A stretch of 64,000 nucleotides of DNA from Neofusicoccum parvum (lineage: Eukaryota; Ascomycota; Dothideomycetes; Botryosphaeriales; Botryosphaeriaceae). Under the pieces are notes generated by a model. That model worked only from the letters and a program-made list of their open reading frames with translations. It was not told the DNA's origin and made no database searches. Positions 40,034 to 50,726 of this stretch are shown in pieces; position 1 is the stretch's first letter, and each line of letters opens with the position of its first letter. A program made the translations under genes and the position numbers. The stretch spans positions 372,001 to 436,000 of the forward strand of contig CP087208.1 of assembly GCA_020912385.1 (NCBI GenBank). The letters are read 5' to 3'.

Positions 40034-43000
40034 GCTGAGAATGGGAAGCGGTGGCCCTACTGGCGTCGAGGACGGGACGGCATATTAGGAGGGCGCAGAG
40101 AAGAGATGGTCGTGCGACCGAGCCAGCTGGTCTCCGGAGGTGTTGTGGGCGCTTGGGCTGTCGTGTTTACCGCATATTGAGCGTCGCGCATCAAGCGCAG
40201 GACAGGCAATGATGCGGCAGGTCAGCTGAAGGGCGATGGGGGTCGAATGGCGCGGAGTGCGGTCTTGCTCCAGTGGAAGCTCTGCGCAGAAGACAGGGCT
40301 TGCAGCGCTGTGAGGCTGGGCCTGCAGCTTGTGTCATACTAGGTAAGCGTGCATGCTCTCCACGCGCGCACTTCGGGCAGCGAAAGTGCGGCTGGGGCCG
40401 GGGCCGGTGGTACGTACTGTCGGTCTGCGAGGGTGCGGGCTGCGAGGAGCGGGCTGCGAGGGTGCGCGAGGCTGGGCGCTGACGCAGGCTGCGGAATGCT
40501 GAGCGCGGCGGTGCGGTGCGGGCGGCGGCGCGCGAGGGCGAGGAGGAAGCGAGACTTGCGCCGTGGCCGTGGACCGTGGTTGTGGTTTGGGCGGCCGAAA
40601 AGGAGTGGGCGGACGGTGGGCGGGTGCTTGCAAATCTGACGATGGCACCTAGTTCGTTATTAAAGACGACGGGCCCGAGGCGCAACGGCGACGAAGCTTA
40701 ATCCCTGCCGGCCGCCCTGCCTGGCGTCGGGCTCGCGCGCTGCCAGGCTGCCTGGCTGCCCGCTGCCCTCTCCGTAGCCACGGCGCCATGGTCGCAGCCA
40801 GATGGCCAGCGCCTCGCGGCATGGGGAGCAAACGCTCCGGCTGCCTAGTCCCAGCGGTCGCGTTTGAAACGAGCGCCAAATTATGTCATGGTCGCCGCCC
40901 CTGCGCGCACCGCTCCACTGCCGCAATTTCGCTGCTGGCTGCCCTGCCGGCCGGCGGCCAGCCCGCGCGCTGCCCTCTGCCCTCTGCCCGCCGCGCGCTG
41001 CCCGCCGCCTGCCCTGCCGCCGCTGCGCATCATGCTCCGGCGCGTGGGCCAGCTGGCACAGTGCGCTCGGGGAGACAGGTCACTTCTGCCGCCCGCGCGC
41101 CGACGCATCCGGCGCCCGCAGGGCGTGCGTGCAGCAGGAATCCGCTTCAGCCCTGCTGGCCCGCTCGGCGGCGGTGCTGCGACAAGAATAGCGAGCGAGC
41201 TAGTGCTTATCGAGGCCAACAGCTGCCAGCCCTCCTCGTCAGGCACAGCGGCAACGTGGCGCGCCCTAAGCAGGCCTTCGCAACTGTGCGGACCAGCGTT
41301 GTGGTTAAAGCTCGTTGATCCGAGCCGGGGTGCTCGCCGCGCTCCCAGCAGCCCGCCTGCCCGCGCCTGCTGCTGCAGCCTCGCCTGCCCACGCGCCGCC
41401 GCCTGCCAGCCGCGGGCTGCGGTGCGCTTCTTCATTCCTTCGACCGCTCCGCGCGCGCGCACGCGCCCAGGGAGCCGACTGCCGGCCGTCGCGTTCGTGT
41501 GTCGTATCAGCTCGAGCCGGCACAGCCGCGCGCCTTGGCCTCGCGCCTTTGCGCAATGCGCCTCGCAATCTGCATGCGACTCGCCGTGTTCGCACCGCCG
41601 CCGGCCGATCGTCGCGAGCGCGCGCCCGTCGCAGCCTTCGACTGCTTCGAGAAGACCAGCGCTGGCCGCCACCCCTGGCCCTCCTGAGCCCCAAGGCCAA
41701 TAAAGCCGCGTTCCCCACAATCCCGTCCGTCGCCCCGTAGCCCTGCGCACTGGCCCCCAGCGCCTGCGAAACGAGACGAATTTCCATGTTTCCATCAGCT
41801 GACTCGAGGCCCTGCCGCGATGCCGTCTTCTCCAATCTCCATGCCGCGATTGTGTATGGCCGGCAAGCGGTGTGCGCGCTGCGCTGTTACTGTGGCTCGC
41901 CCGTCTCGTGATGGCCGTACGCCCGCGCCCGGCCAATCGCCGCCTGCGCCTGCTGCTTTCGGAGCATTATTCCTGTTTGCCCTTCAATGCGGCGGCGTCA
42001 TCAGAATGCGGCCGCTGCTCTCCACCATGTGCGGCCAGCAGCACCAGCTCCTCGATCCTCGGCGGCGGCCCGCCTGCGCGTGCCTTCCCGGCGTCGCGAC
42101 CAGCCAGCCAACAGCGCCGAAAGGGGTCCATCAATTCGATCAATTCGAAGCAGCGCATCGAACCACCGCGCATTCCAGCTAGCTCCCAAACCACCTAGCT
42201 TGCGTGTGTCTTGGCCGCGTTCGCTGCGCGGCACGCCTCGTCATCCCTGGCCTGGGGGAGGGCCCGTAGGAAACCTGGGAGGGCAGCGTCGCACGAGCTC
42301 CGGACATGGGCACGGCGCATCTTAATGACTTGCAGCAGGGCCTGTCTCATGCCGGTCGGGGGCGGCCAACGGCGACGGGGGTGCGACGACCGGAGGGAGG
42401 AAAAAAAGTTTCCTAGCCTGGCGGCCGCCGGGCATGCTGGGACAGCGCGGCGACGCGCAAATCTTCAGTCATGGGCGTCGTGCGTGAAAATTCCTCGTCA
42501 GTCTCAATGACCAGCAGGGGCGGATGCGCAGTTTGATCTTCGCTGCTGCGCAAAAAGCAATTCCCCATCGCCGCCTTTTGCACCGCCGTGTCGCCTGTTG
42601 CCAACATCTCGCGCCTTCCAGCGGGCCGGTTCAATCTTGCTGCGGCCTGGTGGGCTGGTGGGCTGGCGGGCTGGCGGGCTGGCCGAGGGCATCAGGATGG
42701 CGGGCACCGAAGCAGCCGCCTTGCTCCAAATTTCCCCTCAATCGGGGGCGGCAGCAGCAGCGTCGTCGCACCGCACGGATGTCAGGCGATTGCCTGCTGC
42801 GTCGCACGAACAGGCCCTCGCGAAGAGCCTCACGCTCGCGATATATGACAGAAAAGTGGACAGCAGCCTGCAGGAACCTCTGCGGCAGCACGAGGGCACG
42901 TACGCGTTAAGGTTTCCTCTGCATCCACCGCTGCCAGCCTGGCTCTCTACTCCACTTCTCTCTCCTCAGCACTAAGCCGCGAACATCCCCTTGCGCATGA

Positions 43001-43793
43001 TGGATAGACGCACACTGCTGCACACGTTTGACCGACGCTTGTATTGATTGGAAGACCTGGGAAACATTGCCGCAGAAAGAAGCTATTGAGAACGCTCCGC
43101 ATGACCACCTTCTTTTCCCTTTAGATAAGCTTGGACAATGACAACACGACACTGCTCTGAGCTGACGGCCGCGCTAGTAACGGCGCGCAAGGCGTGCGCA
43201 CGCAATTCTGGCAAACCGTGGAGCGGAATCCGGATGGCCTTGCTCCAGAGCCTATTGGAACAGGCCGGCAAGCCGGCAGCTAGCGGCGAGCAACACACGG
43301 CAGCGTCGCACCGATGGCACGCGAACAAGCAAAATAGCATCATGGATGATGGTTGTGCCTGCCAATCCATTCCCCCAATCGCGGGGCGGCACGAGAGCTG
43401 TTGGCCTTGTTACCTGGGGGGGCCAGTTGAATCGGTTTAGCTCGCGGGCCTGTCAAGCCAGCCTCTCATGCGAAGAATGCAACCGTGCAAACGTAATGAG
43501 AGCAACCTGATACATGGCCAGGAAACACATGCGCGCAAGGAAACACGCAGAAAAGATCGCCCGCACATCAGGTAGATAGCGCCACGCAGGAATGCATGTC
43601 GGGCCTCATGCAGAAAATGCAAGAAGGTGAGCCCATCCGGTGCTGCATGCTGTCGCGTGTGAAGGCAGGCCCGCCACCGCGATGAGTCTTCCAGACGCGC
43701 TCGGTTGGAACACCATGGAAGAGGCTTTTGCAGCTCCAATTTCCCCCCAGCCGTCGAAGATTCCAACATTCCGGCCCTGCTTGCGGTCCCCTG
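40034..43793. other. 3.8-kb upstream region of plc1
   Basis: No gene recognised. The sequence is very GC-rich (notably 40700-42300) and open in many frames, including a 351-residue frame on the minus strand (41936-40881), whose composition (Arg/Ala/Gly) is that of GC-rich noise. A G-rich tandem repeat lies at 42646-42683. Confidence 0.5.
42646..42683 (+). repeat. G-rich tandem repeat, possible G-quadruplex
   Basis: Four to five units of GGGCTGGYG give at least four GGG tracts with loops of about six bases on the + strand. Confidence 0.7.
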
Positions 43794-46508
43794 TCAGTAA
43801 TCTTCGATCTGCTCAATCAGGTCTGATGCGTATCCCGTGTCGCCGCCACTCGGCAGCCCAGAGACTGACGGCGAAAAGCCTGCCGTGAGTCTACCGCGTC
43901 GACGTTTCCTCGGATTCGATATCTTGCTGTCAGTGCCCGCCGGCCCGGTGTGCAACGTCGTGCCCTTCGACGCATTGCCCTCTGCCGCAGCTCCGCCAGC
44001 CGCAAGTCTCGCAATTGCGGCCATCGATCCCACAAAGACTTTCGGTTTCGTGAAAATTATTCGCTCTCGCCGGTCTAGACTTGCCAGCTCATCCGGTGAC
44101 TCACCTGCCGTGGCAGCCACCGTGTTTGCGTCGTCTGACGCTTGGTTCGCCTGAGCATCAGCATCATGAGTGCGAGCAGGCAAACACCTGCTATCCATCG
44201 GTGAGGCTGCCGCTCTTGTGCTACCGACCTCAACAAATGCAATTGACTCAGATGCCTGCTCCTCACCGCTGGACACTGCTCTTCCCGCACTTGCATCTGC
44301 CGTGTCAGCGGCCCCGTAGCGGAAACCGACAGAATGCAGGTGCGCGCATGCAGGCGACGGAGCGGCCGTTCCTGCCGCAGCTGAATTGTCGGGTGCCTCG
44401 ACAAAAAGAGAAGACTCAGCTCTCCATCCGGGCCCTAACGTCGATCTTATGGCTGGTTCAAGCGACTCGCGCTCTTCCTCTGGAGAGTCGATAGTGGCTT
44501 CGTCGTCGTCGCCGAATACAAACCTCTTCCACACCGTCTCTGCCTCATCACCGTGGTCAGCATCGCCGATCCAGCCTTGCGTGGCCGCAGCTGGAGCCTT
44601 CCCCACGGGCGCGGTGATTTGACGGTGCGACCCAGACCGTGACCCTGCACTGGGGATATCGGGAACACTCTCCGATGCTTGCGGATGCAGGGCAGTGCTG
44701 CACGAGGGCCTGAAAGTGTTTGCAGTCGCGCGTTCTGTCAAAAAGGTGGAGTTGGGTGATCTGTCCGTGGGCTGACTCTGCTCGACCCATTGTCTCCGCC
44801 CACTGTCACGATGTCCTGCATTGTCGCCGATCGGTCGCTCTGCCGAAAGGCCCGGTCTCGCATCAGGATCTGCGGAGCTATCGCAAAAAGCAGTCGACGA
44901 TGGGGCGTCCTCACCTGGGCTGTGAAGGGGTATCCAGCGCCCGGAACCGGTCCGTCGCGGGCCAGGGGATTGGTCGGTTCTACCCGAAGCGATGCTCTGG
45001 ACCTCCCACCATCGAACATCGTCGAACCCTTCCACGGCTGTGCTGGGACGCTGTGGTAGTTCGAAAGGGTTCTCTGACCGCAATTCGCTCGATGCCCGCG
45101 CCGACCGCAGTTCGGGCCCCTGGAAGCTTGACCCGCTCGGGGTAGACCTGAACAGAAGCCGGCAAGGCTTCGGGGGCGAGCTTTGCAGCTCTGGATGCCC
45201 CTTGGCTTGGCCACGCGTCTCAGCTTGACCCAGACCGATGCCTTCTCTGCCTGATTCCAATTCTTGCAGCGATGTCGGAAACCGCATCAGACTTTGATCG
45301 TGCACGTCCGAGACCTGAGTTCCTTTTTGGAGATCGTCCTCGGAGTCTGCATGATGATCGCTGCCAGCTGCAAGGACAGCGGCTACAGTCGATGCAGGGG
45401 CGGCAGGGTCTCGATATGAACAACCATCAAGTTCTTGCAAGAGTCTCTCGATATCTTCAACCGGCTCAGCTTCGGTGCCACCGTCGCCCTTTCTTGATGC
45501 TGTGCCTGTGTCAGGCAGATTGGCTGAATTTTGAGTCTCCTCCTTTACTTGTTCCAGGGTATATGAGCCTGCAGTCAAATATTCCCGTGCACGGATTGGC
45601 TGCAGCTCCTGCGCTGCATCTTCAAGGTCGAACAGCATTGGGTCGGAATCGCATGGCGTGAGACGATGGGCAGGTTCATGCGAGTCATTGCCTCGTGCAG
45701 ACGGCTGAGTCGCAAGCGCGTCTGTGCCTATCCTGATGTCGATGTCTTCGTTGTTGTTCAACAGCGCTCCACTCATCCAGGGGCCGCCAAGCTCGGCATC
45801 AGCTCTCTCAAGGAAAGGTGTCCGTGACGCGCCATCTCTTACAACTCTGCGGGTCCTGTTGCGGAACGTTTTGTGTCTCTTCCCGATGGTTTCTCTTTCT
45901 TTGCTCGCCGAAAATCGCATGTGCATCGGCTGAGAGGGCGCCAGGCCGGCCCAGTCGCGACGCGCGAGAAGCCTGTCACGCTCGCGCTGCACCACATCAT
46001 TCGTTAGAGCATCGTCGGAGGCGTGTCTCTCCTCGCAACCTTTTTGCCGTTTGGCATGTTCCCTTTGAACATGTGGCTTTCGGCCGTTATTAGCCTTTCC
46101 GTGCGATACCACCACCGCCTGGGGTGAGAGGGTCAAATCTCCCTCACACGGCGACACCGATGGATGAGAAGTAGTGTTTGAAGAATCATGGATGCTCCTT
46201 CCCGAGATGTGGCGGTGTGTTGGCGGGCATGGTTTCATCGAGGTGAGGCGTTGCACTAGCGGAGCCACTGTCTCATCTTGATCGAGAGCCTTCTGGCGTT
46301 TGCCCGGCGAACGGCCCCCGGGCACGAGCACCCGGTCCAGAGTTTCGTGCTCCGCCTCGCCCGGTTGGAGGAAGCCCGGCTGGAAATGCGAGGAGCTGGT
46401 GTCCCTGTGGCGAAGCCTCGTGCGGATTCTGGCGAAGTGCTGCTTTTGACGGTGTGCGACAGTGATGCTATTCGAGTGCCGCTGCAGTCTACCGCCGGTC
46501 CAGTTCAT
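43794..46508 (-). CDS. Disordered 904-residue protein of unknown function
   Basis: One uninterrupted frame of 904 residues with ATG at 46508. It is Ser/Pro/Ala/acidic-rich, with no transmembrane segment and little predicted structure. Two segments stand out as possibly conserved: WKRFVFGDDDEATIDS (about 659) and RIIFTKPKVFVG (about 816-827). The C-terminus is basic (SNPRKRRRGRLTAGF) and then ends YASDLIEQIEDY. The KRRRGR cluster would suit a nuclear localisation signal. I do not know the family. Codon third positions stay GC-rich and the frame is far longer than any other in the area, so the gene is probably real. An extra upstream exon cannot be excluded, because CTCACTCACCCGAG stands right before the ATG. 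Confidence 0.7.
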   Translation of the reverse strand: MNWTGGRLQRHSNSITVAHRQKQHFARIRTRLRHRDTSSSHFQPGFLQPGEAEHETLDRVLVPGGRSPGKRQKALDQDETVAPLVQRLTSMKPCPPTHRHISGRSIHDSSNTTSHPSVSPCEGDLTLSPQAVVVSHGKANNGRKPHVQREHAKRQKGCEERHASDDALTNDVVQRERDRLLARRDWAGLAPSQPMHMRFSASKERETIGKRHKTFRNRTRRVVRDGASRTPFLERADAELGGPWMSGALLNNNEDIDIRIGTDALATQPSARGNDSHEPAHRLTPCDSDPMLFDLEDAAQELQPIRAREYLTAGSYTLEQVKEETQNSANLPDTGTASRKGDGGTEAEPVEDIERLLQELDGCSYRDPAAPASTVAAVLAAGSDHHADSEDDLQKGTQVSDVHDQSLMRFPTSLQELESGREGIGLGQAETRGQAKGHPELQSSPPKPCRLLFRSTPSGSSFQGPELRSARASSELRSENPFELPQRPSTAVEGFDDVRWWEVQSIASGRTDQSPGPRRTGSGRWIPLHSPGEDAPSSTAFCDSSADPDARPGLSAERPIGDNAGHRDSGRRQWVEQSQPTDRSPNSTFLTERATANTFRPSCSTALHPQASESVPDIPSAGSRSGSHRQITAPVGKAPAAATQGWIGDADHGDEAETVWKRFVFGDDDEATIDSPEEERESLEPAIRSTLGPGWRAESSLFVEAPDNSAAAGTAAPSPACAHLHSVGFRYGAADTADASAGRAVSSGEEQASESIAFVEVGSTRAAASPMDSRCLPARTHDADAQANQASDDANTVAATAGESPDELASLDRRERIIFTKPKVFVGSMAAIARLAAGGAAAEGNASKGTTLHTGPAGTDSKISNPRKRRRGRLTAGFSPSVSGLPSGGDTGYASDLIEQIEDY

Positions 46509-49390
46509 CTCGGGTGAGTGAGCGCGAGCGAGGGCTGCCTGATGGGGAAGCTTGATCGACGACGATCAGAGGATGCATGCGACTCGTCTCGAGGCGGACC
46601 CGTGGACGCGTCCAGCAGACGAGAGCCGCGTCGCCTGGCCCCGTGACCTCACGCTCTTTCCCAAAACGATCACCCGCCAGCTTCCCCGCCTCGTCTTGTA
46701 ACTTCGCAGATCATGCTGTGGCCGCCTTTACTTCCACGCGACCGCCGTGTCCTTTTGCTCACGCTTCTGCATCTTACTCCTGCCTGTCCTCTCTCTCTTT
46801 CCATGCTGTTCTGTTCCCAGCCCGCTTCGATGCGAGCGACCACCCGAGCCCTGCACCGTATCTGTAACAGGCCTGCCTCGACCACGAATCCAAGCTCACG
46901 CTCTCATGCGACCGACGCTATGAGGTCAGCGATGCGCGCGCCCGCTGATCGCCGCGATCCTTTCTGCACTCTTTCCAGCTGCTAATCTCCTTCACCGCGT
47001 GCTGAAGCGCACCGGGATTTGGTCCGGTCCAACGGGGAAACATACCTCGACGCACCTGGGTGAATAGAGTTTTGTGGCACGGGTCCTCGATGTACACCTA
47101 CGGGGGAACGCTTCGGCTTTGTACGGGACCACGCGCGACCATCTCGATCTGCCGTGCGGGAAGCTGGCTGAGGAACGGCAGCGAAATCCTCGAGCGGCAA
47201 GCTCCCGTCCGCCGTTACCCTGTTTTCCGCCGCGGGAGAGATGACCTGCAGCCAGCCATATCACCGCAGATGAAGAGGTGATTGTACTGCCACTGACGTT
47301 TCCCAGACACGTCAGGAGCAGGGCGACTGTGAGGCACAGCGAGGTCGAGGACGTCGATATGAGGTATTTTCCCCACAGTACAGGCCTCCAACGTCAACGC
47401 TGCACGCCATAGCAAGGCCTCCCACTGCCGCCGTCAGTCAGCAAGGTTCAACTCCAGCGGCCTACCGGTTCGATCGATCACCCTCAAGCGTCACTCTGAC
47501 TGCTTGGGACGTCCAGACCACTCTAGTCGTCCGTCACGACCCGTTATAAATGCGTCGGGGCAAAACACGCGTTCACATCTGTTGGTGGGGACGCGGTGGC
47601 AGTGAGGTCCACTGCGTCTCGGGCCAGGGGGGTCGTGAGCGGTTTCTTATGGGCCGGCACACGTCGACAACCAGATCCAGGACGAACATCTCGATCCTAT
47701 CGTCTGCCTCGCATCGACAGATGCACGTCCGGCATAAGGCCTAACGTTACTTCACTCATGACGGCAAAGCCGCTTGGTGTCCGGTGCCGTGCAGGCAGTC
47801 GCGCTTGCCGACAGACACTGGGCCTAAGGCGACCTGGGGATGTGAGCCGGCGCTTGCCCATGCCCCACCATGCTCTACCCCTCTACCAGCCGCTCTCTGC
47901 ACGATGATGTCAGGCGGCCAGAATAGTCGACAGCACGCAACACCACGTACAGCGTGGTGTGAAGATGACCACAGGCGGCACACCGTCTAGCTTCGCCCCC
48001 AGACACATGTAAGTTGGCATGTGAAATTGGCGCGATAAGCCAAAGTTTCTGGCTCACCGACGCAGCACAACAGGCGCGGAAGGCTGCCAAGACGGCGAAA
48101 CAGCCAGGGCGCAAGGGTGGCTGCACCCCAGGCAACGGCGTCAAGAAGGGGGCGCGTGCAGGCCGGCAGGAACATTGTGCGTGGTGTTGGCGGCACGCAT
48201 ATGGAGGCTCGCAGCCACCCGTCTGCCTTGCACTTGGCCTCTTAGGAGCCGACCGGATCGACAGAGGGGCAGCGCGGCGGGGGCTAGCGACCTTTTCTGG
48301 AGGAGCGTGGCGGAGCCCCTCGGCCCCCATAAAAAATCAAAACGGCGGACGAGAACGCGCCGGACGGCAGACGGCCGGGCCATTCTCTAGGAGCAGCGGA
48401 TCGCCCGCGCGGCTGCCGCAGCGTGCGACAGCGACCGCGGCCGCGACAGCGATGCTGGCGTTCCTGGAGAGCCCAGCAGCCTCTCAGATTCAGCGGGCGG
48501 CCTGGAGTCCCTGCATTGCTCGATTTTCGGGTCAAAGGGTTCAGCGTGCGCCCGGCGGCCTGCACCGGGACAATCAGCGCGCCCGCATGCGGTGTGTTAC
48601 GCGAGCGCGGGCGACGTCATAGTGGACCCGCAACACCAAAAGAGGCGACGGCGGCAAAACCAGGGCTCTGATACCGCGCACTCCGCGTCCCAGCCCGGCC
48701 TGCTGCCCGTGTCGTTCTCGTCATCACGATTCGCTCTCCGCGCCGGCGCCGTGCATGCAACGCTGAACGGGCGGTCTGCCCTTTGTCTGTGCCGATTGCA
48801 TCGCCCGCCCTGAACCCGCCGCCCTCGACCCTGCTGGCCAGACGTCGGATTTCGAAACCGTGGCACAGCACAAAGCCGCTGCAGAACGAACACCGCGCCG
48901 GCTGCTGCGTTACGGCCGCTCAAGTTGCTCAGGGTCCATGAGATCATGGCCGGCGCGCGCCGCCGTGACGAATGGAGCGCAATGCCACATGCCGATAAGC
49001 CTGAGGTGCTAGCGCCAGATCCATGTTTGGATTAATCACGCAGCAGGCGGCGTCAAGCCATGCGTCAGGGATGTTTGCTCCATGACATGGTGGGATACTC
49101 GGTGCAAGACGCATCATAAAACCCAACTCCCTCGGACCCGGCTGCTATCCAATCCTCAGCACCCATCCCTACATCTCCACTCGATCCACTTTTCTCTCCG
49201 CACTCCAGACACGTTGCCGGGTTCTGTTCTACGGTTCAGTCCAGCGCGAAGTCTATATAAACGGCTCCTCCCGCCGTTCAGACTGCCTTCTTCCCCAAGC
49301 TCCTTCAAATCCTCGACGAGATCACACCAAGAAGTGCCAGACGCTTCGCGAGACTCTCTTCGTGTTCCTCTTTTCCAACCACCGCCCAAC
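46509..49390. other. Intergenic 2.9 kb, divergent promoters of the 904-residue gene and the HAD gene
   Basis: No credible gene. The 46577-46985 frames are Ser/Arg/Pro-rich and lack a domain. A TATA box lies at its right end (49253-49261), and another TATA-like element TTATAAAT occurs near 47544. Confidence 0.5.
49253..49261 (+). promoter_or_regulatory. TATA box of the HAD hydrolase gene
   Basis: CTATATAAA sits 130 bp upstream of the ATG at 49391 and is followed by a C/T-rich stretch, a plausible core promoter. Confidence 0.6.
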
Positions 49391-50726
49391 ATGTCGGCAC
49401 AAACCCTGCAGCCCCCGAGACCGCGCTTCACGCGCAGCGTGAGCTCCGATGCTGCCACCAGGGAGGAGCTCCACGGTAGGCAGGGCGCCACCGTGGTCGT
49501 GCCTCCTCAGTACCTCATGGCTTCCTCATCATCGCATGAGGTTGCTGCTGCCATGGACCACGCGAGACACGAGATCAACCGTTCGTCGACTTCGACCCCG
49601 GAGACCCCCCCTGAGACCATTGTCACGGACAAGTTCGCCTATGCCTTCGATATCGACGGTGTCTTGATCCGCGGCGGCAAGGTCATCCCCGAGGCCGTTG
49701 AGGCCATGAAGATGCTTAACGGCGAGAACGAGTACGGCATCAAGGTGTAAGCAGTTAGCCCCTGCCCATGACTCGTGATGGCCACTGACTCGGTTTAGGC
49801 CTTACATTTTCGTCACCAATGGTGGTGGCAAGACTGAGGAAGAGCGTTGCATTCAGCTGAGCAAGCAGCTTGAGATCGAGGTGTCTCCCGGCCAGTTCAT
49901 CTGCGGCCACACTCCCATGAGGGAAATGGCTTCCAAGTACAAGACCGTCCTCGTCGTCGGTGGTGAAGGCGAGAAGTGCCGCATCGTTGCCGAGGGCTAC
50001 GGTTTCCAGGATGTCGTCACCCCTGGCGACATCATCAAGACCCAGGAGGACACGACTCCCTTCAGGAAGCTGACCGAAGACGAGTGGAAGAACTCTCGCG
50101 TCCGCGACTTCTCCAACATCCCCATCGACGCCATCTTCGTTTTCGCCGACAGCCGTGACTGGGCATCTGACCAGCAGATCATTCTCGATCTTCTGATGTC
50201 GAAGGGCGGTGTTCTTGGCACTCGCTCCGAGACTTTCGAGGAGGGCCCGCCTGTCTACTTCTCCCACAACGACGTTGTCTGGAGCACCTCTCACGACCTG
50301 ACCCGTATCGGCATGGGCGCTCTCCGTGTTTCCCTGGAGGCCATGTTCAAGGCTGTTACCGGCAAGGAGATCAGCACCCACGCTTTCGGCAAGCCTCAGA
50401 TCGGTACTTTCCAGTTTGCCACGCGTCTTCTTCAGCAGTGGCGCAAGGACACGCACGGCATCGACTCGCCTCCCGACACTGTCTACTTCGTCGGTGACAC
50501 CCCCGAGTCTGATGTCCGCGGCACCAACGAGTTCAACAAGCATGCTGAAAACACGTGGTATTCAATCCTCGTCCGCACTGGTGTCTACCAGGACGGCACC
50601 GTCCCCAGGTACACGCCCAAGGCCACGGTTGACGACGTCCTCGACGCCGTCAGGCACGGCATGGAGCGCGAGTACAAGCGCATGCTGAAGGCCTCCCTTG
50701 AGCAGACCGGCGCTGCTCAAGAGTAA
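49391..50726 (+). CDS. HAD-superfamily hydrolase, CECR5/YKR070W family
   Basis: Two exons: 49391-49746 and 49799-50726, giving 427 residues. The 52-bp intron runs GTAAGC...CTGAC...TTAG and is phase 2. HAD motif I is YAFDIDGVLIRGG (nucleophile D87, D89), motif II is FVTNGGGKTEEER (around 122) and motif IV is FVGDTPESDVRGTN (around 355). Spacing and the C2-type cap insertion (GHTPMREM ... VLVVGGEGEKC) fit the TIGR01456-type CECR5 family, related to yeast YKR070W. Members are probable phosphatases with unknown physiological substrates, often mitochondrial. The N-terminus (PPRPRFTRSVSSD) is Arg-rich and might be a mitochondrial signal. A TATA box lies 130 bp upstream. Confidence 0.93.

Noticed and set aside
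40881..41936. 351-residue minus frame upstream of plc1
   Set aside because: Arg/Ala/Gly-rich composition typical of GC-rich non-coding DNA; no domain.
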